Assembly: GCF_033568475.1 (NCBI RefSeq)
Contig: NC_133121.1
Span: 130,852,375 to 130,916,374, forward strand
DNA length: 64,000 bases
Source of the DNA: Henckelia pumila
Lineage: Eukaryota; Streptophyta; Magnoliopsida; Lamiales; Gesneriaceae
Direction of reading: 5' to 3'
The notes below the pieces were generated by a model. It had not been told where the DNA came from and did no database searches. It worked only from the letters and a program-made list of their open reading frames with translations. Made by a program: the position numbers and the translations under genes. Positions within the stretch are counted from its first letter, which is position 1; the number at the start of each line of letters is the position of its first letter. This document shows positions 25,903 through 38,081 of the stretch, piece by piece.

Positions 25903-25997
25903 ATATTACTCTTGATATAAATATCGATGTAGCTATATTTGTTATATATTTAACATTATTCTAAATTACATCCCATAATGAAATTCAATTTTCCATG

Positions 25998-26453
25998 TGT
26001 TAGGTGAAGTCAAAGAATACATGCAGCAAACTTTCTTTGACTAGGCTGCTTTTGTGGAAATTGCAAGAGCTCAATGTGGCTATTTTTCATCCTCATTTCA
26101 TTAGCCAAATTTGCCTATAAATAGGCTCCTCATTCGGCAGATTAAAGTATCCCATTCTTCTCTTCTTTTGTATTAACAAAAAGAGAAGAAAATAAAGAGA
26201 GAGAAAAAAAAGAGTGTTTTTTTTCGGAGATCTCTTGTGAGTTAGAGAATTATTTCTCGGTAATACTCGGGATTTGGGTGTGGTGAGATATAGTGTTTTG
26301 TATACACTTGTAATATTTCTCCGGTTATAAATATTACAGCAGCTCCGTGGACGTAGCCTATATTGGGTGAATCACGTAAATCTTGGTGTCCTTGTTGATT
26401 GTTTTTATTCCGCAATTATTATCGTCATGATCGTTCCGTCTTAATCCATAACA
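25998..26453 (+). repeat. 5' LTR of the CCATG Copia element
   Basis: Runs TGTTAGG ... CCATAACA. It contains a TATAAATAGGC box around 26114 that fits an LTR promoter, followed by purine-rich GAGAGAGAAAA sequence. Confidence 0.95.
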
Positions 26454-26455
26454 AC

Positions 26456-26467
26456 TGGTATCAGAGC
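26456..26467 (+). promoter_or_regulatory. Primer-binding site, initiator tRNA-Met
   Basis: TGGTATCAGAGC lies 2 bp after the 5' LTR and is a perfect 12-base complement of the plant initiator tRNA-Met 3' end. Confidence 0.9.
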
Positions 26468-26594
26468 TGTTACGGTGTTCGGGAGCCTTGGTGAAAAATT
26501 TCTTAAAATTCTGAGTATGCTCTGTGGTTGCAGCTTTGTCTGATCTTCCACATCAGAAAAGATTTTTTGAAATTTTATTAAGGTAGATGAAGCG

Positions 26595-29500
26595 ATGGCC
26601 GGAAATGACGGATCGGGACCGGGAATCAATAAGTTCGACGGTACAGATTTCACGTTCTGGCGGTTACAGATTAAAAATTATCTGTATAGCAAGAAACTAC
26701 ATCAACCTCTATCCGGGGTGAAGCCAGAAAAGATGGAGGATGATGAGTGGGAGCTTCTTGACCGACAAGTGTTAGGAATAATACGATTGACCCTAACAAA
26801 GAACGTGGCCCACAACGTGGCAGAGGCAAAAACCACGGAGGAGATGATGTCCATTTTGTCGGACATGTACGAGAAGCCATCTGTAAATAATAAAGTGTTC
26901 CTCATGAAAAAATTATTCAACTTGAAGATGGAGAAAGGTGCTTCGGTGGCGGCACACATCAATGAATTCAACACGATTGTTTTCCAGCTAACATCGGTTG
27001 ATATCAAGTTTGATGATGAGATTCATGCACTTATTCTTTTGGCGTCTTTACCAAATGTTTGGGAGCCGATGCGGGCAGCGGTTAGCAATTTTGCTGGAAA
27101 GGAAAAGTTACAATTCAACGATGTCAGAGATCGAATCCTTGGTGAAGAAGTTCGCAGGAGAGATTCGGGAGAAGCAACATCATCGAGATCTACCCTAAAT
27201 CTCGAAAACAGAAGTAGGGGCAGAAGTGCTGAAAAGAATTCTAATCGATGGCGTGGCAGATCCAAGTCAAGGAATGGAAAAGACAAAAATACCTTTGAAA
27301 AGAAATTGAAGTGCTGGAGCTGTGGTGAAATTGGTCACATGAAAAAAGACTGCAGATCACCCAAAAATAATGCAAATGCTGTTACTGAGGATGTACATGA
27401 TGCCTTAGTACTATCCATGGAAAGCCCGGTTGATTCATGGGTAATGGATTCGGGAGCTTCATTTCACACCACCGGTGATCGTGAGGTATTTAGTAATTAT
27501 ACTGCTGGTAATTACGGAAAAGTTTTCCTGGCTGATGGAAAATCGTTGGAAATAGCTGGTATGAGTGATATCAGTCTGAAAATATCAAACGGATCCATCT
27601 GGAAGCTCAACAAAGTGAGGCATGTACCAAAGTTGACCCGAAATCTGATCTCAGTGGGACAGCTTGATGACGAAGGCCATAAAGTGACCTTTGGTGATAG
27701 ATCTTGGAAAGTGAGCAAAGGAGCCATGATTATTGCTCGAGGAACGAAAACTGGAACCATGTACATGACTTCCAGTTGCAGAGATATGTTAGCAGCTGTG
27801 GATGCTGGAGCTAACTCAAGTCTATGGCACTGTAGACTTGGACATATGAGTGAGAAGGGAATGGAGATGCTGATGTCAAAAGGGAAGCTACCGGAGTTAA
27901 AAACTGTCGAACACAAACTGTGTGAAAGTTGTGTTCTTGAAAAGCAGAAAAGAGTGAGCTTTTCGAAAGACGGTAGAGAACCGAAAGCAGCAAAGTTGGA
28001 GCTGGTTCATACTGATGTGTGGGGGCCATCTCCTGTGACATCCCTTGGCGGCTCACGATATTATGTCACATTTATCGACGATTCAAGCAGGAAGGTTTGG
28101 GTTTATTTTCTGAAAAATAAATCTGATGTTTACGAGACCTTTAAGAGGTGGAAAGTCATGGTGGAAAATGAGACCAACTTGAAGGTGAAGTGCTTATGGT
28201 CTGATAATGGTGGAGAATATGAAGATTTTGAGTTCAAGAAGTATTGTGTACAGAACGGGATCAAGATGGAAAAAACCATTCCTGGTACTCCACAACAGAA
28301 TGGTGTAGCTGAGAGAATGAACAGGACCCTGAATGAGCGAGCCAGGAGCATGAGATTGCACGCTGGACTGCCGAAATCATTCTGGACTGATGCAGTTAAC
28401 ACTGCAGCATATCTGATCAACAGAGGACCTTCGGTACCACTTGATTGCAGAATACCAGAGGAGGTCTGGAGCGGCAAAGGAGTAAACCTTTCGTTCTTGA
28501 AAGTGTTTGGTTGTCTCTCATATGTTCACATCGATTCAACCAGCAGAACGAAACTTGATCCGAAATCAAAGAAGTGTTTCTTTATTGGTTATGGAGATAA
28601 TGATTTTGGTTATCGGTTCTGGGATGACCAAAATCGAAAGATCATTCGGAGCAGAGATGTCATTTTCAATGAGCAAGTTTTGTACAAGGACAAATCAGAC
28701 ATTCCAGTCGGAGATAAATGTCCAGAAGTCCAGAAGACAAATGAAGTGACATTGATAGATATTCCTATAAATGAGTCGGAGGATAGTAACCAGGAAAAAG
28801 AAACTGCACAAGAAGTTGATCCACAAACTCCCGTGATTGAACCCAGGAGATCTTCGAGAACAATCAGACCACCTGATAAATACTCCCCTGCACTTCACTA
28901 TATTTTGCTGACTGATAAAGGTGAACCTGAGACCTTTGAAGAAGCGATGCAAAATGATGTTTCAACCAAGTGGGAGTTAGCCATGGAAGATGATATGGAT
29001 TCACTGTCATCCAATCAGACGTGGAAGTTGACGGAACTTTCTGAAGGAAAAAAGGCATTACACAACAAATGGGTGTACCGGATCAAAGAAGAAGTTGATG
29101 GTAGCAAGCGGTACAAGGCGAGACTTGTTGTGAAAGGTTTTCAACAGCGGGAAGACATTGATTACACCGAGATTTTCTCTCTAGTGGTTAAGTTGACCAC
29201 TATCAGAACAGTACTTGGACTAGTGGCTAAGGAAGACTTACATCTGGAGCAGTTGGATGTAAAGACGGCGTTTCTTCATGGTGACTTGGATGAAGAAATT
29301 TATATGAAGCAGCCATAGGGATTTGAAGTACGAGGGAAAGAGAAAATGGTGTGCAAACTTCAGAAGAGCTTGTACGGTCTCAAACAAGCTCCAAGACAGT
29401 GGTACAAGAAGTTTGACGGATTCATGAATAACAACGGTTTCCTGAGGTGCCAGGCGGATCACTGTTGTTATGTGAAGAAGATTGATGGTTCCTATATCAT

Positions 29501-30473
29501 TCTACTGCTATATGTGGATGACATGTTGATAGCAGGATCTTGTCTGGAGGAGATTGATAAACTCAAGAGAGAGTTATCAAAGGAATTTGCAATGAAGGAT
29601 TTGGGAGCTGCAAAACAAATTCTTGGTATGAGGATCTTGAAAGATAGGGTGAACGGAGTCTTGAAGTTATCTCAGATAGAGTACGTGAAAAATGTGCTTA
29701 GCAGATTCAACATGGATGAAGCTAAACCGGTTAGTACTCCTTTGGCTAGTCATTTCAAACTAACCAAAACTCAATCACCATCGACGGAGCAGGAGCATGC
29801 TTATATGAATAAGGTTCCTTATGCATTTGCTGTCGGAAGCCTCATGTATGCAATGGTGTGCACCAGACTAGACATAGCACATGCAGTGGGAGTTGTGAGC
29901 AGGTTTATGAGCAATCCAGGAAAACAACACTAGGAAGCAGTGAAGTGGATTCTCAGATATTTGAAAGGTACTATTAGTTCATCTCTGTGCTTCAGAAATT
30001 CAGATTCAGGCTTACAAGGTTTTGTAGATGCCGACATGGGTGGTGACCTAGACGGCAGAAAGAGTGCTACTGGATATGTGTTCACATTAGGTGGTACGGC
30101 AGTAAGCTGGGTGTCCAAGTTGCAAAAGATTGTTGCACTTTCGACTACTGAAGCTGAGTATGTTGCAGTGACAGAAGCTAGCAAGGAGATGATATGGTTG
30201 AGATCATTCCTTGAGGAGTTGGGTCAGAAGCTTGAAGATAGCACGTTACACTGTGACAGTCAAAGTGCTATTCATTTGGCAAAGAATCCTGTTTATCATG
30301 CAAGGACGAAGCATATACAAGTTCGGTACCATTTCATCAGATCAGTTTTGGAGGATGGAATCTTGATGCTTGAGAAGATTCCTGGAAGCAGAAATCCAGC
30401 TGATATGTTCACAAAGACGGTGACCACTGACAAACTGAAGTTATGTTCGACTTCAGTTAGACTGCAAGTATAA
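26595..30473 (+). pseudogene. Copia Gag-Pol polyprotein with two in-frame TAG stops
   Basis: One frame of 1,293 codons is interrupted only by TAG at 29316-29318 and TAG at 29931-29933. Domains by residue from the ATG at 26595: gag UBN2 about 10-190; CCHC knuckle C240, C243, H248, C253; protease DSGA at 285; integrase HHCC (WHCRLGHMS ... CESC) and catalytic D474, D537 and E573 (35 residues between the last two); RT ending in YVDD at 973-976; RNase H with STTEAEYVAV and DSQSAIHLAKN; and a C-terminal ADMFTK motif. All catalytic residues are present. The two stops could each arise from a single base change, and there is no frameshift, so decay is minimal. Confidence 0.93.
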
Positions 30474-30531
30474 GAAAGAAAGCATGAGCTGCTGTATTGA
30501 CTGTGTGAAGACATGATTGAAATCAAATCTT

Positions 30532-30543
30532 CAAGTGGGAAAA
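30532..30543 (+). promoter_or_regulatory. Polypurine tract of the CCATG Copia element
   Basis: AAGTGGGAAAA ends about one base before the 3' LTR. Confidence 0.75.
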
Positions 30544-30544
30544 A

Positions 30545-31003
30545 TGTTAGGTGAAGTCAAAGAATACATGAAGCAAACTTTCTTTGACTAGGCTGCTTTT
30601 GTGGAAATTGCAAGAGCTCAACGTGGCTATTTTTCATCCTCATTTCATTAGCCAAATTTGCCTATAAATAGGCTCCTCATTCGGCAGATTAAAGTATCCC
30701 ATTCTTCTCTTCTTTTGTATTAACAAAGAGAGAAGAAAATAAAGAGAGAGAAAAAAAAAGAGAGTGTTTTTTTTCGGAGATCTCTTGTGAGTTAGAGAAT
30801 TATTTCTCGGTAATACTCGGGGTTTGGGTGTGGTGAGATATAGTGTTTTGTATACACTTGTAATATTTCTCCGGTTATAAATATTACAGCAGCTCCGTGG
30901 ACGTAGCCTATATTGGGTGAACCACGTAAATCTTGGTGTCCTTGTTGATTGTTTTTATTCCGCAATTATTATCGTCATGATCGTTCCGGCTTAATCCATA
31001 ACA
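30545..31003 (+). repeat. 3' LTR of the CCATG Copia element
   Basis: TGTTAGG ... CCATAACA. It matches the 5' LTR with a handful of substitutions and small indels in the purine-rich tract. Confidence 0.95.
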
Positions 31004-31119
31004 CCATGTGGTTAGAGTATGCAACTCAGAGCATGCATAAGGATCATGCAATGGTGGTCATGAATTCGAAATCTTCGAGTCCGAACTCCGAAGTAATCTA
31101 TCTTATATATTCTAGAGGG

Positions 31120-31470
31120 CAAGACTGCAAGACCGCCGCTGCCTTCGACCAGAATTCTTTGGCCAATTGCTCCGTACGTATGTTCCAATGATATATGCCG
31201 CGGCGTTGCTCACCGAAAACTGCCACGTACGGTGCATGTTCGGGTCTCGTTCGACGTCGTGCCCTTTATGCAGAATCGAAGTCCCTCGAATCATTCCATT
31301 GAGTGATCGAGATTAAAAAAAAATAAAAAGAAGAAGAATTGCTGGGTGATTTTGTATCAAATTTCGTTTCCTTGGTTGAGAATTTTTTTGAGAAAATTAA
31401 ATGGTGGATCCTGATATTAATGATGCCATTTCCTTACTACGTATGGAAACATATATACGTACGGTCTTCC
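31120..31470 (+). pseudogene. RING-H2 pseudogene, broken tandem copy of the 39741 gene
   Basis: The DNA is collinear with the RING-H2 gene at 39741-40178, from the segment before TTCGACCAGAATTCT through TGCCCTTTATGCAGAATCGA and GCTGGGTGATTTTGTATC. Homology continues into the 3' flank to about 31560 (TTTCTTGTATAATCTTCCTC). A 4-bp insertion near the second RING cysteine shifts the frame and brings in an early stop. About 33 bp that carry both metal-binding histidines and a cysteine are missing, between two TGCATG copies in the parent sequence. The parental first codons are not recognisable. It is non-functional as a RING protein. Confidence 0.85.
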
Positions 31471-31657
31471 GGATGCTAACTTTAATTCTTGGTTCGTTCT
31501 TAATTAATATATCCTAGACTAGTTTCTTGTATAATCTTCCTCATATTTTCCCCTCTAATTTCATCAATTCTTTCTGGTGAAATTAAAATTTTGTTTTAAA
31601 AAAATTTCCAAACATGTTTATATTCCAAACCAAAAAATTTGTTTCTCTTATAAATAA
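31471..31657. other. 3' flank of the RING-H2 pseudogene
   Basis: Similar to the 3' flank of the intact gene up to about 31560, then unrelated. Confidence 0.5.
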
Positions 31658-31926
31658 GAGAAAATAGTTTTTTCGACCCATTAACTTGTCTATTTTTTGT
31701 TTTGGTACACAAATTTTTAATTTTAATTTCGGCTATTTTGTCCCAACGAATGACGTGACATCCAAAAATGCTGATTTGGTATCGAAAAATGATGGCATGT
31801 CAAGATGACACATAAACAATTGGACTAAAGTAAGCGAAAATTTAAAGTTGGTGTAGTAAAATCAAACCTTTAAAAGTTATCAAAATCAAAAAATGGACAA
31901 ATTAATGGACAAAAAATCTGTTTCCC
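31658..31926. mobile_element. Mutator-like MITE with 9-bp target duplication TATAAATAA
   Basis: This 269-bp element is flanked by TATAAATAA at 31649-31657 and 31927-31935. Its ends form an inverted repeat of about 45 bp: the left AAATAGTTTTTTCGACCCAT pairs with the right end, which reverse-complements to AAACAGATTTTTTGTCCAT. Similarity then runs through TTAACTTGTC / TTAATTTGTC and ATTTTTTG. No coding capacity. Confidence 0.75.
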
Positions 31927-31935
31927 TATAAATAA

Positions 31936-33006
31936 CATGTGGACAAAAGTTCGTCGCGAATTTATACGATCATTTGCGTACAATCTTCTTCTCAAATATC
32001 AAAATAGTTCATAACTCTGTGTGAAAAATAAGATGTTCTTTTAATGATTGTCTATTTTTAATTTCTATATTTTAATGTGATTGCATGTTTAATTCATCTC
32101 AAGTTAACCAATTCTATTTCTGTTCATGATAAAATATGTAATGTAGTTTTTTGTCATGATCTTAGTTAATTATTATTTATATTTTTTTCAAAATAATTTA
32201 ATTAAAATAAATAAATTATTAAGAAAAAAAACATGAAATACACTTAAAAAATACAAAAAAAAACATTAAAATTAAATAAAAGGATTGAAATGAACAACTA
32301 TATATATGATTGAACAAAGAAAAATTAAAATAATACAAAAAAATTATTTTGCAATTTTGGAGAATAACATTTTTGTAATTACTGTCATTCTCCAGAATTG
32401 ATCTCCATATAAAGTGATTCTCCAAATTTGGAAAATCATTATAACATACTTTATTTTGGAGATGCAATATAGAGAACCATTGGAGCATTTTTTGTTCTCC
32501 ATTGGAGATGTTCTCCAAAATGAAGAACCATTAGAGATGCTGTCTATTTATTTTTCACAAAGGTTTATCAACTTTGACGAAAATTCACAAGAGAATTACA
32601 TGCAATTTATAATCTCTAATGTATACACAGAATAACACATTCTAGTTCTAGCTATTTAGCTAGCGCATTATAGATTTATTTTATTTTCACGAGGAATTTC
32701 GGAAATATTTTAAGGGCTGCGAGACTACAATTTTTTTTGATTTTGTTTTTTTAAAAAAATATTAAGCACTATTGATATACCCATTTATTGTCATAAACAA
32801 AAGTATGTTACACTCCGATACAATTTTGGGTATTATATATGAGTGTGAATTCAACCCAAAGTTTTTTTTTTTTTTTTTGAGAACTTTCAACCCAAAGTTG
32901 AATGAGAGCAAATGTTAATAGAATATATCATCATCTTATCAATCAAGAGTCGATAAGATATTTAGATTTTTAGATGTAACATCAACCTACCAATAGAATT
33001 TTAAAT
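31936..33006. other. AT-rich intergenic DNA
   Basis: About 32396-32540 holds TTGGAGAT / ATCTCCA and GAACCATTGGAG motifs typical of MITE ends, but no second terminus was found. Open frames on both strands are low-complexity. No gene is supported. Confidence 0.4.
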
Positions 33007-33252
33007 CTATATTTTTTTTTTCACGAGCTACACCCAATTTTATTTTCTTTGTAAAAGTTTTTTAGATTTTCATACGAACATCTTATAGAATGTCACAACT
33101 CATATCAACATTAAATATTTATGTTTTTTACATCTATATTTTTTTTTTCATGAGCTACATCCAATTTTATTTTTTTTGTAAAAGTTTTTTAGATGTTCGT
33201 ACGAACATCTTATAGAATATCACAATTCATATAAATATTTATGTTTTTTTAC
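33007..33252. repeat. Tandem duplication, two units of about 125 bp
   Basis: Copies at 33007-33131 and 33132-33252 both read ATCTATATTTTTTTTTTCA then GAGCTACA-CCAATTTTATTTT, AAAAGTTTTTTAGAT, ACGAACATCTTATAGAAT and an ATTTATGTTTTTT end. They are about 90% identical. No element ends are recognisable. Confidence 0.8.
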
Positions 33253-33393
33253 ATCTCGAAAGAACTTTTTTTAAAAAAATAGAGTTAGGCAGTACTAGAT
33301 ATATATTTCTCCTGCCCACTAAATATAAATGCGATCATTTATAAATGCGATCATTTATATATAAATATATTAGGTAAGGAGGTTTACTTTACT

Positions 33394-34061
33394 TGTTATG
33401 AGATTCAAACAGATTCAACACCAAAACCCTTAGTTCCAGATGATCACACAAATTCAAGAACAAACACGATTCAATCCGAACGCTTTGCTTAAACTCTCTG
33501 TGAATCAGTTATTGTAACCAACTCACAAATGAAACCAAAAAACCAAGATACGATTGAATCTATTCAAGAACACTCACAGCACCTTCAATTCTCAAGAACT
33601 AGAAATCAAATGAGAACAATGCACAAGATATACGTGGGTCAGCTATTTACATAGCCTACATTCACGGGGAGAATAATCACTTCTTATTCCAAAGGATCTT
33701 GATCAAAGTTTACAGAAAATCAATCTCACAAACAATTGATCACAAAACGATAAGAAGAATTTACAGAGCTTTTAATAATTCCTCGCTGCCCTTCTTCCCT
33801 TTGTGACTGCCTTTCTCTGATGTGGATTCCCAATCTCATGTTCTTCCCTTTGTCGCATCTCAGCTCTTTTTCATGTAATTGAAGCTCAAGGAGTTCCAAC
33901 GGCTTTATTTAGCTAAATGGGCTTTCTTGATTTATATTGCAATAGGCTTTTGTTTAACTTGAGTCCCTTGGCCACCGAGACACAAGTATAAACTCTGGCC
34001 CATTTATTTAATCCAATTATAAGCCCAAGTAGATCCACTTGATTGACACTTAATTCCAACA
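33394..34061 (-). repeat. 3' LTR of the TTACT Copia element
   Basis: 668 bp, TGTTATGAGA ... TTCCAACA. Relative to the other LTR it lacks 56 bp at the CTTTGTCG junction near 33855. Confidence 0.92.
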
Positions 34062-34072
34062 ATCTCCACCTT
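34062..34072 (-). promoter_or_regulatory. Polypurine tract of the TTACT Copia element
   Basis: On the minus strand AAGGTGGAGAT abuts the 3' LTR. Confidence 0.7.
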
Positions 34073-34111
34073 GTCAAACAAGTTGATTTCCTCCCATTCT
34101 TCAAACTGAAA

Positions 34112-35790
34112 CTAAGTCCTTTCCACCACTCCAACTAAGTCAAGGCAGAGCTTGAACTTCAGTTGAGGTAGTGCCTTGGTCAAGGCATCAGCTGGATTTT
34201 CTTCAGTCTTTATCTTCAGTAGTTTCACCTCCTCTTTTGCAATGACATCCCTTACAAAATGGAGCTTTACATCAATATGTTTAGACCTCTCGTGAAAAAC
34301 TTGATGCTTTGATAAGTGTATAGCATTTTGGCTATCACAGTTAATAGTCACTGCCTCTTGCTTCATGCCAAGCTCATTCACAAATCCTTTCAGCCATATT
34401 GCTTCTTTTATAGCTTCTGTCACAGCTATATATTCAGCCTCTGTAGTAGATAGTGCTACCACCGATTGAAGCATAGACTTCCAACTTACTGCTGTTCCAA
34501 AAGCAGTAAATATGAAACCAGTTAATGACTTCCTTGAGTCTATGTTTCCTACATAATCAGAGTCAACATAAGCTTCGATTGGTATTGTTGATGCTTCCTG
34601 TCTTTTAAACACAAGTCCAATGTTTGCTGAGCCTTTTAGGTATCTCATAATCCACTTTAATGCCTCCCAATGAGCTCTTCCAGGATTTGACATAAATCTT
34701 GAAACCACACTAATTGCATGTGCAAGATCTGGCCGTGTACACACCATGCCATACATAATGCTTCCAACTCCATTTGCATAAGGAACATTCATCATATCCT
34801 GTTTTTCTTGCTCACTACTTGGGGATTGATGTGTAGACAGTTTTAAATGTTGCCCCAAAGGAGTGGTTATTGCCTTTGATTCATCCATATTGAATTTTCT
34901 TAGCACCTTGCTAAGATATGCTTCCTGATTCAAGAATAATGTTCCTTTAATCCTGTTTCTGTCAATCTCCATTCCCAATATCTTCTTAGCCTCTCCTAAT
35001 TCCTTCATATCAAATTCAGAGCTGAGTTTCTTCTTTAGTTCATTTACTGCTCTTTTGTCTTTACTTGCAATAAGCATATCATCTACATATAGTAGAAGGT
35101 ATGTCCTATTGAGACTGTTTTTTGAGTCAAAGTACACGCAGCTATCATAACTACTCCTGATGTATTTTATCCTTTCCATAAACTCATAGAATTTCCTATA
35201 CCACTGTCGAGGACTCTGCTTGAGACCATATAGAGACCTTTTTAATAAACACACCTTATTCTTGGCTTTGTTATGATGATAGCCCTTTGGTAGCTCCATG
35301 AGAATTTTCTCTTCAAGATCACCATGTAGGAAAGCTGTCTCGACGTCTAGTTGTTCTAGTTCCACATCTAACTGAGTGACTAAGGCAGGATCAACCTCAT
35401 AGATGAATGCTTGACAACTGGAGAGAAAATTTCATTGAAGTCTAATCCCTCAATCTGTGAATACCCCTTAGCTACTAGTCTGGCTTTAAACTTCACTTTC
35501 TTTTCAAATGTGGTGTCTTCTTTAATTTTAAACAACCATTTGCATCCAAGTATTCTGTCATCATTCTTCTTCTCAACCAGTTGCCAGGTATTATTCTTCA
35601 TAAGTGATTCTAATTCCTCCTTCATGGCATCTTGCCACTGACTTTTGTCCTTGCTGGATATTGCCTCTTCATATGATGTAGGCTCTGAATACTCCTCTTT
35701 TTCTGCTGTATTCAATGCATAGGAGATCATCTCTGCTTCAGCATATCTTTGAGGAGGCCTTATTTCTCTCCTTTGTCTATCTCGTGCCAA
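34112..35790 (-). pseudogene. Copia reverse transcriptase and RNase H, frameshifted
   Basis: The frame 35790-35380 holds the RT N-terminus (SQWQDAMKEELESLMKNNTW; KARLVAKGYSQIEG). The frame 35365-34112 (417 residues) holds QLDVETAFLHGDL, YGLKQSPRQWY, the catalytic YVDDML box, and RNase H motifs STTEAEYIAVTEAIKEAIW and DSQNAIHLSKHQVFHERSKH. A one-base loss near 35388 separates them. Confidence 0.88.
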
Positions 35791-35835
35791 CGTATAGTTA
35801 CTGAGATTATCAATCTGTAGAGGAATGTTCCTGTC

Positions 35836-36810
35836 CTAAGCTTGATCCTCAGGTTGTTCAGTACTTTGTTCAGATTCTGAGTCTATATTAACTTCAGTGG
35901 ACTCCATCTCATCTTGAAACTTCTGATTATCCAACTTGATACCTTGAGTTACAGTCTCATTGTTATTATAGGCCATCCTTGACTCATCAAATGTTACATC
36001 CCTTGTATTGAAAAATCTATGACCTGTGTTCTCTAAATTCCAGACCTTATAGCCTTTCACTTATTTTGGATATCCTATGAACATACACTTCAAGGCTCTT
36101 GGTTCTAGATTATCTTGTTTTATGTAAGCATAAGCCAGGCAACCAAATACTTTCAATCTTGAGTAATCTGCTGGTTTTTTGTTCCACATCTCCATAGGAG
36201 TCTTGAGATTCAAAGCACTGGATGGACATCTGTTTATCAGAAAAGTTGCTGTTGCCAAAGCTTCACCCCAGAATGTTTTTGGAAGTCCTGCATTTAATAT
36301 TAAGAACCTCACCCTTTCTAATAAGGTTCGGTTCATCCTTTCTGCTACCCCATTCTGTTGTGGTGTCCTTGGTACAGTGAAGTGTCTGGTTATCCCTCTA
36401 GATTTACAAATATTCTTGAATTCTGTAGAGAGGAACTCCAGTCCATTATCTGTTCTTAAGTACTTCACCTTCATGCCTGATTGATTTTCAGTAAGTTGCA
36501 ACCATTCCTTAAATTTTTCAGCGGTCTCATCTTTTGTTTTCAACAGATGTGTCCATACCATTCTTGAGTAATCATCAATAATAGACAAGAAATATCGGCT
36601 GCCCCCATGTGTATGAGTTTTAGAAGGACCCCAAAGGTCAGCGTGTATGTATTCAAGAGGTTTTGTTGATGAGTGTTGTCCTGAACCAAATGATACCCTC
36701 TTGGCTTTTCCTAAAATAGTAATCACACAGCTCAACCCCTTGGACTTTATCTCCACATAACAGTACTTGCTTTGATAGTTCTTCCAGTCCTCTTTGTCCA
36801 ACATGCCCAA
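35836..36810 (-). pseudogene. Copia integrase, frameshifted from gag-protease
   Basis: The frame 36810-36061 carries the integrase core: HADLWGPS (first Asp), RTDNGLEF (second Asp) and PQQNGVAERMNR (Glu). A stop at the 36061 boundary is followed by 36060-35836, the acidic linker to RT. The start overlaps the upstream gag-protease frame through a frameshift around 36660-36800. Confidence 0.88.
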
Positions 36811-38068
36811 CTCTCATATCCCATAGTTTGTCCTTGTCTTGATTATCTTGTATGATTGCAGTACCTCCAATCACTGTTTTTGCTTGTAGGATGTATAAGG
36901 AATTTAATCTTTTTCCTTTCATTACCACCAGTGATCCCTTGGATACTTTCATCACACCATTTTCACATCTGAAAGTGCAACCACTGGCTTCAAGAATACC
37001 TAATGATATTAGGTTCCTTTTTAGTTCAGGAACATACCTAACATTCTTTAGTATTCTTTCTACTCCATCATGCACCTGTAAAGTAATACTCCCTATTCCC
37101 TTTACCCTACATGATTTATCATTTCCCAGCATCACTATACCTTGTTCTGATTCAGTTAGCCCTTGAAACCAAGATTTTATTGGGCACATGTGGAAGGTAC
37201 ACCCCGAGTCAAGGATCCATTCACCCTTTATACAACTATCTGCCATCATTAGAGCTTCAGCATGTTCATACCCATATGAGACAATTGCAGCTTCTCCAAT
37301 TTGCTCTTTGTTCCTGTCATATGTCTTTTTCTTCTTATTTTCAGGACAATCCCTTTTAAAATGCCCTTCCTTATGACATAAGAAACACTTGAGCTTAGTT
37401 CTACTCTTGGATCTAGATCTGTTTCTGCTGGTATATTGGCTTCTCTTCTCTGATCTGCCCCTAGCTGTTAATCCTTCTCCAAGAATCTCTCCACTGGATA
37501 GAAGCTTTCTCTGTAGCTCTTTAGATTGTATAGCTGATTGAACTTCGTCTAGAGTAATAGTTTGCTCTCTACCATATAACATAGCATATTTGAAGTTTTC
37601 ATATGATTTTGGCATAACATTAAGCAGTATAAGGACTTTATCCTCTTCCTCAAGCTTGACCTCCACATTTTCTAGGTCATCAAAAATCTTTATAAACTCA
37701 TCAATCTGATCTTGTATATTCTTTCCATCTTGTATTTTAAATGAATACAATATCTGCTTTAAGTACAACCGATTGGCTAGTGATTTTGTCATGTATATGC
37801 TTTCTAATTTCATCCACATAGCAGCTGCTGATTTTTCTCTGCACACCTCCCTCAAGGGCTTATCTCCTAAGCATAGGATAATAGCACACTGTGCTTTGTC
37901 CTGGATTTCATCCTTCTGCTTATCATCCAAAGAACTTGGCATTTCTTCTTTTGTCTTGAATGCATCAATCCATCCTTGCTGCATCAGAATGGCTCTCATC
38001 TTGATTCTCCACAGAGCAAAGTAATTCTTGCCTGTAAACTTTTCGATGTCGAACTTCATTGATCCCAT
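36653..38068 (-). pseudogene. Copia gag, protease and GAG-pre-integrase of the TTACT element
   Basis: The open frame extends back to 38113, inside the LTR, so the Met near 38068 is the more likely start. Gag (UBN2) follows, then a basic serine-rich stretch, the CCHC knuckle CFLCHKEGHFKRDC, the protease motif WILDSGCTFHM, and the start of the HHCC domain (LWDMRVGHVGQRGLEEL). A frameshift then ends the frame. Confidence 0.88.
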
Positions 38069-38081
38069 ATCATCTACGGTT

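Larger units (their letters stand above)
25998..31003 (+). mobile_element. Ty1/copia retrotransposon, nearly intact, target duplication CCATG
   Basis: This 5.0-kb element has LTRs of 456 and 459 bp, a tRNA-Met primer site, one long gag-pol frame and a polypurine tract. CCATG at 25993-25997 and 31004-31008 is an exact target duplication. Domain order is gag, protease, integrase, RT, RNase H, which defines Ty1/copia. The LTRs differ at fewer than about ten positions by eye, so insertion is fairly recent. Two in-frame stops prevent full translation. It sits inside the duplicated upstream region of a RING-H2 pseudogene. Confidence 0.95.

Noticed and set aside
31008..31080. tRNA-like segment with TGGTTAGAGTA and a GAATTCGAAATC B-box-like motif
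   Set aside because: It cannot be folded by eye into a cloverleaf with an acceptor stem. It may be a decayed SINE head, but no tail or target duplication was found.
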